DNA from: Albugo candida
Taxonomy: Eukaryota; Oomycota; Peronosporomycetes; Albuginales
Length of the DNA: 64,000 nucleotides
Reading direction: 5' to 3'
Assembly (NCBI GenBank): GCA_040437565.1
Contig: JBDOQK010000029.1
Span: forward strand, 1-64,000
Shown: positions 24,174 through 35,323 of the stretch, in pieces
How positions within the stretch are numbered: the first letter of the stretch is position 1
How the letters are laid out: the number at the start of each line of letters is the position of its first letter
Notes under the pieces: model-generated
Seen by the model: only the letters and a program-made list of their open reading frames with translations
What the model was told of the DNA's origin: nothing
Databases searched by the model: none
Position numbers and translations under genes: made by a program

Positions 24174-26504
24174 ACATTACTTTATTTTTCCGGGATTGAT
24201 GCATTTGACAATGGACAGCACCTAACGATGCAGCTTTGCGCACGAAGCAGTGGCGGTTCTTCGCGGACGATACAAACTTAGTCGAGTAGTCAGCTATCCT
24301 CGATACATGCACCCGTTACTTCAGCTATTGATAATCGTGAATTCGTAATAGGGATATTGAGTGGTATATTTGCGAGAAAAAATGGTGAAATCTCTGTGAG
24401 AAGCTTAGTTGTGAAGTGAAGAATCACACTGTGGTTATCTAATGACAGCAGAACAAAGCATGCAGATGTGCATGGCTTCTTGCAACTGAGATACCCATGG
24501 TCACAGAATGGAAGCGACCAAATATTATGTGGCGAGCGATACGCAGCAACGCTACTAATCACATCACAAAGAGGTTTTCATTTCATCAAATTAGAATTTT
24601 CTCTCATGTTACCAATCGCACATGTTCCTGGTGTTTTTGCCATGTCTCGATGCTGTCCTCCTATACTTTTGACAAACAGCTAACCGTCCGTTCTTTCTCA
24701 TGTCACCCAATTTCTTTTGACTACAAATACCCCCGTGCTTGGGTGCGAATACCATTGCTCTATACTTCACATGAGCCTATACGGACGATGATAGCACCCA
24801 CATGACTTGTTGTATACGTATGAACGCTTTTTTATATTCCTCTTGCAGTTTTGCGCGCGTCTTAAAAGTAAAGGGTTCTGGAGCTGCTGCTCAACACAAG
24901 TGCCAATTCAAAGAAAACTTAATATGCCTCCACTTTACCATGCATCTTGCCCGCTCGTCTACATCTCATTTTCCGACCATGCAATCACCACGGAGACTAT
25001 AAACCGCCACAAATTGGGGTTTTCTATTCAGAAATCTCGAGATGTGCATAGAGATTGAATGTTCCACGTGCCATTAAAGCAACACGGATGGGATGTGGCA
25101 AACATACTACAACCGCGTTAGCAGGGTGGAAACGACAATTTCATTCTCGCGCTAATCTATCGTCATGACGTAGGTGTCGGTGAAAAGGATCGGTGCCCGT
25201 TTGGACCACTGNNNNNNNNNNNNNNNNNNNNNNNNNNNNNNNNNNNNNNNNNNNNNNNNNNNNNNNNNNNNNNNNNNNNNNNNNNNNNNNNNNNNNNNNN
25301 NNNNNNNNNNNATGGTCACAGAATGGAAGCGACCAAATATTATGTGGCGAGCGATACGCAGCAACGCTACTAATCACATCACAAAGAGGTTTTCATTTCA
25401 TCAAATTAGAATTTTCTCTCATGTTACCAATCGCACATGTTCCTGGTGTTTTTGCCATGTCTCGATGCTGTCCTCCTATACTTTTGACAAACAGCTAACC
25501 GTCCGTTCTTTCTCATGTCACCCAATTTCTTTTGACTACAAATACCCCCGTGCTTGGGTGCGAATACCATTGCTCTATACTTCACATGAGCCTATACGGA
25601 CGATGATAGCACCCACATGACTTGTTGTATACGTATGAACGCTTTTTTATATTCCTCTTGCAGTTTTGCGCGCGTCTTAAAAGTAAAGGGTTCTGGAGCT
25701 GCTGCTCAACACAAGTGCCAATTCAAAGAAAACTTAATATGCCTCCACTTTACCATGCATCTTGCCCGCTCGTCTACATCTCATTTTCCGACCATGCAAT
25801 CACCACGGAGACTATAAACCGCCACAAATTGGGGTTTTCTATTCAGAAATCTCGAGATGTGCATAGAGATTGAATGTTCCACGTGCCATTAAAGCAACAC
25901 GGATGGGATGTGGCAAACATACTACAACCGCGTTAGCAGGGTGGAAACGACAATTTCATTCTCGCGCTAATCTATCGTCATGACGTAGGTGTCGGTGAAA
26001 AGGATCGGTGCCCGTTTGGACCACTGGAAATCATCAGTAAAGATAGCTATCTCCGCCAGACGTCTCAATCAAACAGTTCACGCTGCAACCAAAATGTGCT
26101 TTCGATTTGTATCAATTAGCAGTTTCAACCGTGATCACTCGACCTATTCTTTTAGTACATGAGTAGGTGCTGGACAAGTTCCGCCCGTTGCAATGCTGAC
26201 TATAGACTGTAGCTAAACTGCGATAGAACGTAATGCGCCTTCGTCAATACCGACTTCAGAAAGCATCATGAAAGACTTGGCACCTAAATGTGCGACGTTA
26301 GCGCTCGGACTACCGTCAAATTCACAGTCTACAGAGTTGCAGCAAGAACGACCAGTGACCCGATTACGAATTGATACCGACACAGTGCGAGAGCACTAGT
26401 TTCTCGATTTACGAAATTTTTTGTGTATTTTCGGATCGTATTTCTCGTCATTCTTGGACTGTTATTGCATTCCTCGAGATTGTACCTATTGTACTATAAA
26501 ATAA
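24174..26504. other. Intergenic region upstream of TRA1, inflated by a false duplication
   Basis: Contains the TRA1 promoter side and the 715-base assembly duplication. Small frames such as those starting at 24497 and 24802 occur identically in both copies and show no recognisable motif. A 43-codon frame MKDLAPKCATLALGLPS at 26270-26401 (+) could be an upstream exon of the two-TM gene but cannot be joined with confidence. Confidence 0.4.
24497..26026. repeat. False gap: 715-base identical duplication around 100 N
   Basis: Bases 24497-25211 are repeated, identically as far as I can compare, at 25312-26026, with exactly 100 N between (25212-25311). A genuine duplication this perfect, ending precisely at an N run on both sides, is much less likely than an unmerged contig overlap. 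The window is about 815 bases too long here. Confidence 0.9.
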
Positions 26505-26813
26505 CATCACATATTATTCAGCCATTTTTCATACAAAGTAGCCAGCTATGCTGGTGCACTACTTGTCGTGCTGTCTGTGTTAGGTCTTTATAAACTTCAT
26601 CAGCAGCGAATGTGTGTGACCTTGGGAAAGCATAAGCATGCTATTACTTCGGTACGTTCTTATCAGTGAATAAGTGAATGCAATGGTTTCATTAATTTTC
26701 TGATTTTCAAGTCTATCATTTTGAGCATTGGAGGAGCGACTGTACTTGCATTAGCCGGATGTATGGCGATTTTGCTGCGGAATTTCGCTCGATGCTATAT
26801 CCAGCGCATTTGA
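26505..26813 (+). CDS. Possible small two-TM membrane protein (3' exons)
   Basis: Two open blocks join in phase across a 60-base intron (26652-26711; GTACGT donor, TTTTCAAG acceptor). The first encodes YAGALLVVLSVLGLYKLHQQR, the second SIILSIGGATVLALAGCMA followed by ILLRNF. Each holds one convincing hydrophobic helix, with a basic loop (GKHKHAITS) between. The protein ends after CYIQRI at a TGA. The 5' exon and true start are not found. The in-phase splice and paired helices argue for a real gene; no family recognised. Confidence 0.4.
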
Positions 26814-28094
26814 AACCCGCCAAGTTTGATTTTATGGTGGCTGTAGTGAAAATACCCCTTTTATTTGCTTCCAAACACCCATCTTGTTGGCATTCATCTA
26901 GCCCGGTATACTACAAGCTTGCGGTACAGATTGGTATAATGGGACTTTTTGTAAGTCGCGCGTGTCTCTAGTAAAATCTATAGCGGTAAGATCAACCGGC
27001 AAGGAGTTTCTAACACGTGTATAAAAGCAGGCACAGTAAGGATCGCTCTCATTGTAGCTATGCCGGTCTGTTTCTGTTCATCATACACTAGCTTGGTTGT
27101 TCAGTCGGGCTATTTACCTATAGAATGATCACATCAGTAGATACGCCTTGGTTATGAATCAACAAAAACTTGTTTGCGTTCTCAATACTATAACGAGTGA
27201 GATCTGTTGTGTCGAACTACCACAATTTATTTGCATCGTTTGAGAATCATCAAATCTCGCGTCCATACACATGCAAATCATTGACATGTCCTCATGCATA
27301 TCAAGACGCAGGGACAAAATTTCAAGGGTGTTCCAATCTTTCGTCAATGCAGATTTATAATGACATTTCAAATGCAGATTTTCGCACGAAATTAAAGATC
27401 TTGCTGATCAAAATGTTGCTTGATCCGCATCAAACGGCACTTACATACTATAGTATCCGCGACCCAAGGATCGTTTTTCATGATATCGAGCTGTTTTGTG
27501 TTACTTTGCAATGAAAAATACTGATACGAAGTCGGATTGACAAGTATGCATCAAGAAAGTGAATATTACGACCATGTACGTCTATGGCTCTTGTCAAACT
27601 GCAATGCCAATTCTGATTGCTAATATTGTTATAGACTTGGTTACTGCAGGATATAGAACGAAGGTACCAGCTCATGTTGTAGAAAAAGCTTTGTCAAGAT
27701 CGCAAGTAGGAGAAGAGATGGGAATTAAAAGATCAGTAATTACCCAGTCATAACGTACTTGAAGCGTCTTTTACCAGTGTCGGATGAGCTTCAGTATTGA
27801 TGCACTTATAATCCTCAGCATCATGTTTTCTTAATTCAGATCGATAAATGTTCTCATAAACGAGATTTGCAGCTCATTGAACTGTGTTGCATCATGATTG
27901 CAGCAAAATTGAATGGTTCAGAACGTAAAGCTCCGTTTGAAGGAATATCTGGGACTTTGGAAATCGTGCATATACGTGCAAAAAAATAAATCAGATGGAG
28001 CTTCGTTTTTGTCAAAGTGAGCACTAATAATGCACAGATCGAACCATGTCATCAATCAGTTCGCCAACGTAGCCTTTCATGGTGCTTGACGCAA
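26814..28094. other. Gene-poor stretch before the DAHP synthase copy
   Basis: A 64-codon frame at 27559-27753 (+) with a hydrophobic middle is not supported by neighbours. No homology was seen to the region upstream of the second DAHP synthase copy, so the duplication starts near 28090. Confidence 0.35.
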
Positions 28095-28930
<836 letters not shown>

Positions 28931-29289
28931 ATCAGCAACCCATTTGATTTCCGTCTCAGTATTACTTGCGTGTCAGTCCATCGGCCAGCTGACACCCAGG
29001 ACCTGAGAATAAGGATTGTAGAGCCCAATCATCTCTGCATTTGAGCGAGTGATGTGGCAAATAAGCTTTCGCTACTTTACTATGAAGTAAAATGTTCTGA
29101 TATTTGTATTGAGTGGTCATATCGATGCTCTGCCGACTGGCGGATTCCCTCTATGTGACCCGGTTCCAATATTGAGAATTCTGACGTCATGTAGAAGCTT
29201 GATGCGCAACGTAAAAGCTGGTCGTGTCTCTGTCTCAAACGCAAATCAATAGTATACAGCACATGCTTACTGTTGCCTCTATTTGATCA

Positions 29290-30340
29290 TGATTCACGCA
29301 TACATCACCTCCGAGATAGTCGGTCGAAATCTATTTTTCGAGACTCCATTTTGATCGTGAGCATTTGCTATATGCGGATTACACGGCTTCAGGACGATGT
29401 CTAGGTTCGGTGGAGAATGTGGTACGGAAAGAAGTATTGCCGGTCTTATCAGAACAACAATATCGTATCAGCCATCAAGGCAGTCAAAGAAATTCTATAA
29501 TGAAGCCCAAAGAATGATTGCAGAAGCAGTAAANNNNNNNNNNNNNNNNNNNNNNNNNNNNNNNNNNNNNNNNNNNNNNNNNNNNNNNNNNNNNNNNNNN
29601 NNNNNNNNNNNNNNNNNNNNNNNNNNNNNNNNNCCAGTGATGGTCCTTGTAGTGCTAACGGTGTCATACGTTTAAGCCTTTCTTTTCGGATCAAACAAAA
29701 AATAGACCACGATCGCATCATGGAGCTGGAGGAAGCCACTGTCAAACAAATCCATTCCTCTTTATCAAAAAACAAGAAAATTGTTGTACTGGGAAGCAAA
29801 ATCAATCCTCAACTACCAATTTCTCCTGTTTGATACGCTGCAGAAATCTCTTTTTGCATTTCAAATCTTCCTTGTAGCTCTGGAGCACGGGTGCATCATC
29901 TTGCAGCCAGAATTCACACAGTTTTGTATTCCATACTTTATGACTCCGGAGGAGGTTGAGTACATATTGAAGGCGATCCATTTCGTAGCTGATCAGGTAT
30001 GGAAGTTTATGCCACAATACGATCTTTGTACAAGGACGGGTGACTTAAGCCACAATTTGATCAAGCTGGCCATCGACAAGTATTTTCACTTGACACCCTG
30101 CAACCCACTTGTGCCCGTCAAACGATCTAATATGGAAGATATTCTCAACCAAAGTCTATCTAACGTGCTTGCAGCCTGTAAAAGACATTTGTATTGGCAA
30201 AAAACCTTGCGTCCGAGTCTCTGAAGGCAGCTTGAGGAGCAGGCCCGAGCGATCGTGAGAAGATTGGTGAAGTATTTTGTTTTAAGATGGTTTGTATATC
30301 CAGATGAAGCCATTTGTTTGGAGACCAAAGTAACAAACTT
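29290..30340 (+). mobile_element. L1-like LINE fragment, copy 1
   Basis: Homologous to the minus strand of 60920-62420. The longest open piece, 29781-30224, reads FMTPEEVEYILKAIHFVADQ and later LSNVLAACKRHLYW. These correspond to the region just upstream of reverse transcriptase in copy 2, where the same text (MTPEEIDYILKAIHIVADQ, LSSVLAAWKIHFVL) precedes the RT block. The fragment ends near 30340 before the RT domain. An N gap interrupts it. Confidence 0.65.
29534..29633. other. Assembly gap (100 N), probably real missing sequence
   Basis: Unlike three other gaps, the flanks are not duplicates. In copy 2 the bases matching the two flanks lie about 590 bases apart (near 62220 and 61640), so roughly half a kilobase is probably missing here, assuming no indel between copies. 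Confidence 0.6.
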
Positions 30341-30666
30341 AGCGGGACATGCAACCTCACTGTAATGCTAAAGGTTCACATCTATATTTGCGCATGTACT
30401 CTAGATAAGCTCTCTGCATAGAACACGTAATCTGTTTTATACGATACTGGACACCTATGTGTCTCACCCGCATGTTCACGGCTCCCTTCCATACTCGCTA
30501 AGTACGTGTTCGATAATTCGCAAACGTTACCAATTGTTACCTTAGCGAAGCGTGCAACGTTTTTATGAATGCTTCCAAGAATACAACCTAACCCAATCGA
30601 AATGATGGTTTAAATATCACTAAAGATTGTACATCATAATCCAATTTACGTTCCACAGTCAATACG

Positions 30667-31803
30667 ATGAAGATTCAACAAATACAAGCTTACTGCATCG
30701 CCGTGCTTGGCTTTCAACCAATGTCTCATTACGTCGTGAGCAGTTCAACCATGAGAATGCGCAGCGTACAGTCTCAAAAAAATAAACGTATTTGGGGGTT
30801 GCGGGTGGAGATTGTGAGTGCGAATTCGGGTGCATTTGAACCCTATGTTAAGCTGGGAATCGACCCTGTGACTACGAAATCGGATAAATTCATGATGGCT
30901 TTTTATTACCATGGTGACTCTAGGCGTACACTCTATGAACGCTGCTGGCCTCGCTGGAACATCCAGCATCTTGGTCACAGAAGCAAAGAAGAAAACTACG
31001 AAACTCGCCTTTACTATATACATATATCTAGCGAGCCTCAATATGCTGACGCGATGAAGCCCCAACCTTACAATCCATATAGCAGGGTCATCAGTGAGCA
31101 CACCATACCAGAATGCTGGGAATTATCCCGACATCAACTGGAAGACTTGTACAGGGACGAGCATATTCTCACCCGTCGTAGCGTGACAATTTTTGATGCC
31201 GACAAGTTCATTAATATGGCTCCACGCGGAATCTATTCATTTGAATGGGATACAAGAAAGAAGCCCATCGTTTACGCTGCAGACACTTCAGAGATTAGTG
31301 GGTGGAGCGATTTCAAACCTGAACGCGAGCTAGCCTTTGGTCAGGTTATGATTGGTCGTACAGGTTTCTTCAAACAAAGGCTTCGCATTCGTCTTAGCGA
31401 CAATTCAAACCATGTACCAAAAAAAGTACATGACGTGGCCAGACAAGAAGGTAGTGATGAGGGTGTCAGCATCAAAATCAAATTACCAGTCCATGGCACA
31501 GATACGTTCGTTGAAATATTGCTTCAGACTAGATTAAAGGACTTGACGTGTGGCTCGAATTTAAATTGGGTGCTGGGCGCTAAGTCATTGAAGTTTCTCA
31601 AAATCAGCATCGATAACCGGCGAGAAGAGAATATGTACCAAATAACCCGCTACAAGGAGAGCAGTGAATGGAGCGCTAAGAATAGCGCAGCAGAGACGAG
31701 CTATAACGATGCAGAGACGAGTCATGAATGGCATTACGCATCGCCTGAGGACAGCGCAACAGAGGAGAGTGATTCATACAGCGAGGATGATGATTCTGAA
31801 TAG
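30667..31803 (+). CDS. Candidate secreted protein with acidic tail, 378 aa
   Basis: A single open frame of 378 aa with no recognised family. The first 26 residues (MKIQQIQAYCIAVLGF...) look like a short signal peptide, though the hydrophobic core is weak. The body is probably globular and beta-rich, with many Trp, Tyr and Arg and few Cys. The last 50 residues are dominated by Ser, Glu and Asp, with two near-repeats (AAETSYND and NDAETSHEW) and an acidic end (EESDSYSEDDDSE). No RXLR, LxLFLAK or CHxC motif at the usual place. It sits just after the LINE module and 1.7 kb before an elicitin. Could be an effector or a cytosolic protein; the evidence for secretion is modest. Confidence 0.7.
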   Translation: MKIQQIQAYCIAVLGFQPMSHYVVSSSTMRMRSVQSQKNKRIWGLRVEIVSANSGAFEPYVKLGIDPVTTKSDKFMMAFYYHGDSRRTLYERCWPRWNIQHLGHRSKEENYETRLYYIHISSEPQYADAMKPQPYNPYSRVISEHTIPECWELSRHQLEDLYRDEHILTRRSVTIFDADKFINMAPRGIYSFEWDTRKKPIVYAADTSEISGWSDFKPERELAFGQVMIGRTGFFKQRLRIRLSDNSNHVPKKVHDVARQEGSDEGVSIKIKLPVHGTDTFVEILLQTRLKDLTCGSNLNWVLGAKSLKFLKISIDNRREENMYQITRYKESSEWSAKNSAAETSYNDAETSHEWHYASPEDSATEESDSYSEDDDSE

Positions 31804-32299
31804 ATCATAGGCGATGGGGCGCGCATGTCCCGAGTTGAACAAACTAAAACATTGAAATTAACGAATTTATAAATCTCGAAGACAACAGTAAAACTTAATT
31901 CACATCATGAATTTGATTACACATGCTTAACCTTCCATTATAGACTTAATCCGCGGTGCTCTATTGCAGCACGGCTCAATAAAACGCACAAATCTCACAC
32001 ATCACTTTCATTTACAGGCAGTAGAAGCAAAGTCAGTGTCTTACCATGGTTCATCAGGACACGAGAGCACGGGCATACAGCTGAACTACTAGTTGTACGA
32101 GTATAATTGCTTCACGTATCTTTGATGTCATAATATTCGTATGGATCGATGCGTTGTTTGGCACGGCATGCTTATTGCACAAGCACATTTACATGATTTT
32201 CCAAAAGTGGGTCGACTATCTCGACTGAGCCAACAAGACACTCTCTCCGTCGATCTCACGATCCACGACGACTAGGATTTCTGGGTAAGGGAATAGCTC
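31804..32299. other. Intergenic stretch
   Basis: No complete gene. A minus-strand block near 32200-32290 reads PEILVVVDREIDGERVLLA and might be coding, but it is separated from the next minus-strand gene by a stop. Confidence 0.3.
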
Positions 32300-32770
32300 T
32301 CATGTGTCAATAGAATAGTTCCTTGTTATCTGTCCCGGTGACGCCAACACATATTCGTTGTCCACCAACAACAAAACATCAAAATTTATGCGGTACGAAT
32401 ATTCAGAAAGGCTTAACCCGAGCACACCAATCACTTTGATAATCAGCGAGCGAAAAAGGTCCAGAGTGTGGATGATCGGATCAATCCGTGAGAAGCAACA
32501 ATCCATTCGAATATGATCCAGTCTCAATTCCGGGAATGCTGCATTCAACTAATAAATGTACAAAAACATATTATGGCCGGCGGCTGGCCAACATACGGAC
32601 ATGAGCGCGTAAAGCCAAGCCACAATATTGCTTTGAATGACAATCACAGCCACTGAGTTGTTGTCCGACCCTTCCAATCTCAACTCAGCATCCCAATGCA
32701 AACGTTCGCTCATTTCATTCCGCAACACTCGAATTACATCTTGAGTCGTGCAAGGTCCATTAAAGTACAT
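32300..32770 (-). CDS. Uncharacterised two-exon protein, 131 aa
   Basis: Exon 1 (32770-32624) starts MYFNGPCTTQDVIRVLRNEM and ends VIVIQSNI. Exon 2 (32548-32300) continues LNAAFPELRLDHIRMDCCF to ITRNYSIDT. The 75-base intron (GTGGCT...TTATTAG) keeps phase 0. The composition is typical of a small soluble alpha/beta protein. I do not recognise the family. Further coding-like minus-strand text upstream (33050-33190, with MPREMHSNVLVANSKSRG) could be additional exons of this gene, so the start is uncertain. Confidence 0.45.
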
Positions 32771-33467
32771 CGCAGATGCGAGAACCTACATTGACGTAGC
32801 TTGCGGTGAATCCATTAAATGATTATTCATTTAGCTCCCTGCGTCATTTTTTTTTGCATCGGGATCACACACAATCTGATTATCCGATTTGAGTCGCACA
32901 CAATTTGTGCGAACGACTTCGATATGCATCAACACAATGCAATTAAACACGTCCATGAAAGGATCAAGCAAATATGATACTCACTTGTGGCTTCTGTATA
33001 AGTTCACATCCAGTATTTATACATCGCTAAGTACTGATCAAAGCGCACCACGAATGGATTCATATCATCACAGCTTCTTCGCACCACTTAAATGTCCACG
33101 AGACTTGGAATTGGCCACGAGAACGTTGGAATGCATTTCTCGAGGCATGATACACCGTCCTTTCGCCTGGATTGCGATGTAAAGCTCAGTGGAACACACG
33201 CCAACAGAACACTTTTCTGCAAAAGCTTCCAATGATAGGTCGTTAACGTCGTGTTTGGTGCAAGTGTTGCGAATTTCTAATGTTGTCTACTGCCATTGTG
33301 AGAGTCAACTGGAAACCGTTCGCCATAATTGGGCTATTGGACAAAAACTTGAAAGTAGAGGCTGGGTTTCGTTTTGTCCGCAGTAACGGATGCAGTAACG
33401 AATCCCTATACCGGTAAAAATAGGCCAGTTTTAAATCAGAGATAGGCAATTACAAAAGAGAAGAGTC
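32771..33467. other. Possible upstream exons of the minus-strand gene; elicitin promoter side
   Basis: Minus-strand blocks around 33050-33270 look coding but could not be spliced convincingly to 32770. The 100 bases before 33468 should contain the elicitin promoter; no specific element was assigned. Confidence 0.25.
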
Positions 33468-34043
33468 ATGCGTCTGACAACTTTGGTCTATGTGCTCGTA
33501 CAATGTATGACGTCGATAGAGAACGGGAATGCTAGTATCATGTCAGCAAAGTCTGCTGAAGTGGAAAGTGAAATGCTGAGCTACCCAAATTGTTCAGAAG
33601 CGGAAACGATAGAATTAGCGGATGTATTACAACAGAATCCGCGAAAGCTGCAATGTCAAGAAGAGCTAAACATAACAGAATTATATCAGATTACGAAACC
33701 TCTCGAATTATGTAAAGTCACTTCGTGTGTTGGAGCATTGCAGGCGTTATACAGTGTCTTACCCAAGTGCAAGTATGAAACTTATTCAGCTCAGTATCAT
33801 GCAAAGAGGCTACTACTGAACTGCGGCATCAAACCAAGGGCCGATAGTACGCTTGATAGTACTGCCAAAAACATATCGCAAATTAGCAAAGACACCGCGT
33901 TTGCACCCGTTGGAATCAGCTCAAGCAACTTGGATAATGCGAGCCCTGCGCCTTCGCAACCAACCTCGGATGGATCACAACAAGGGCAATATGTCCTATT
34001 GCATTGGGCGAGTCTTATGTTGTATTTGTTTATGGTATGGTAG
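33468..34043 (+). CDS. Elicitin-like secreted protein with GPI-type tail
   Basis: A 191-aa protein with an N-terminal signal peptide (MRLTTLVYVLVQCMTSIENG). A six-cysteine domain follows at about residues 42-120: NCSEAE...LQC...LELCKVTSC...LPKC...LNCG. The Cys spacing is about 20, 18, 4, 13 and 17, keeping the invariant C-x4-C and close to the elicitin pattern (23, 23, 4, 14, 23), so this is a divergent elicitin-like (ELL) member. A Ser/Thr/Pro-rich linker (residues 125-175) and a hydrophobic C-terminus (LLHWASLMLYLFMVW) suggest GPI anchoring at the cell surface. Elicitins bind sterols, which oomycetes of this kind cannot make. It converges on the STK16-like gene 31 bases away. Confidence 0.82.
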   Translation: MRLTTLVYVLVQCMTSIENGNASIMSAKSAEVESEMLSYPNCSEAETIELADVLQQNPRKLQCQEELNITELYQITKPLELCKVTSCVGALQALYSVLPKCKYETYSAQYHAKRLLLNCGIKPRADSTLDSTAKNISQISKDTAFAPVGISSSNLDNASPAPSQPTSDGSQQGQYVLLHWASLMLYLFMVW

Positions 34044-34074
34044 TTTGTTGATTTCTATACAAAGCCAGTTGTGC

Positions 34075-35281
34075 TCATCCGTTCAGCAATTCAGTTGTAA
34101 ATTCCAAAACATCTAGAATCGTAGGTCTTTCTTCTGCTTTGTAGGCTACCATGTCTCGTATGAACTCACAGAACTCCTGCGTAAAAACCGCATTTCGATT
34201 TCGTGTTCCGTTTGCTGATTCTAATTTCAAAGTGAACAGTTTTTTATTTATCTTGCGTACTGTTGGTCATGTACATACCGGAAGGGAATTCCACGCTTTT
34301 GTACTCGCCATCGGCATTCTAGCCATCACCCAAAACATTAGATACGTTCTGCATAAAGTAATCCTTCGTTCGTACCTGGGACAGATAATCGATCAATTCA
34401 GCTCCAAATGCCATGGCGTATCTAATCAGCATGAGTAAATATGTCCTGTCAAATCGATACATGCAGACGTACAATATGCATCCAAGTGACCAGATATCAG
34501 ACTGCCCATCAAGTAAAGCATCCCCGGAAGGATCTGATATTTCTGGCGCAGTATAGTTGTTCAGATTCCTTCCCCTTTCCCGACCACCTTGAGCATCCAA
34601 CGAAGCTTGATGGTGTGAATTTGTTGCTCCCGATACGAAGCAATGGTCCATCTTCGTTATGATTGGAATACATGATAAATAGTCTTCTCCCATAGAAGAA
34701 GAAGCCGAAAGAAGTATGCACTGAGGACTTAACGCCATGTGACAGTATCCAGCACGGTGTAGGGACAAAACACCAGAACAAATGCCATGGAATAGATGTA
34801 ATGCCACGCGCTGAGTGAACGGCCACAATGGAGATGACGAGGACTTCGCTGCCACTATTGCATTCCATAGATTTCCTCTATCAAAGTAGGGAAACAAAAA
34901 TAATGACTACGCATGGAAAGTTTACCACATAGGCCATCTCCCATTGTTACATCTTTAATCATACCTCTGTCTGGCCCGACCTTATCTCATCATAGTCAAT
35001 CAATGGGATCAAATTCATATGCTTCACTGACTGTAATGTCAGAAAATAAGTGTCATAGGAAAATGATTGCCGACTCGTGATGGTGCACTTACACGATAAA
35101 TTTCCAACTCAAGTAAAATTCTACGTTCATCTTCCTCGGATCGCACTAAAATTCGTTTGACGATCATGTTTTCTCCATTCTGAGATGTTTGAACAAGCTG
35201 CAATTGCTTCGTCGACTTTTCAGAGATCGTTCTGCTCACGCTGACAAGAGTGTCTCCAATGCGAAGTGTCTCACTCTGCAT
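34075..35281 (-). CDS. STK16/NAK-like protein kinase homologue, predicted pseudokinase
   Basis: Six exons (35281-35093, 35030-34965, 34906-34461, 34421-34376, 34318-34279, 34220-34075) splice with correct phase to 310 aa, close to human STK16 (305 aa). Introns are 39-62 bases. Family marks include LFPYFDRGNLWNAI (STK16 LPFFKRGTLW), YTAPE, SDIWSLGCILY and ERPTILDVLEF. The beta-3 lysine is kept (K42 in MIVKRIL). But the catalytic loop reads CHMALSPQC (residues 140-148) where HRDLKPxN is expected, so both the catalytic Asp and the metal-binding Asn are gone, and the DxG motif is replaced near IITKMDHCF. The gene itself looks intact, so a scaffold-like pseudokinase is likely. It starts 42 bases downstream of the DIX gene. 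Confidence 0.8.
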
Positions 35282-35323
35282 ACGAGAATAAGTAAGTGAA
35301 TGAGAACAAATAAAAACATTCAT

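Noticed and set aside
24497-25873. Pairs of identical small ORFs that look like a tandem gene duplication
   Set aside because: They lie in the 715-base unmerged contig overlap and have no recognisable motif.
29781-30224. 147-codon ORF as a host gene
   Set aside because: Its text recurs in the broken LINE at 61.0-61.5 kb just upstream of the RT domain, so it is element sequence.
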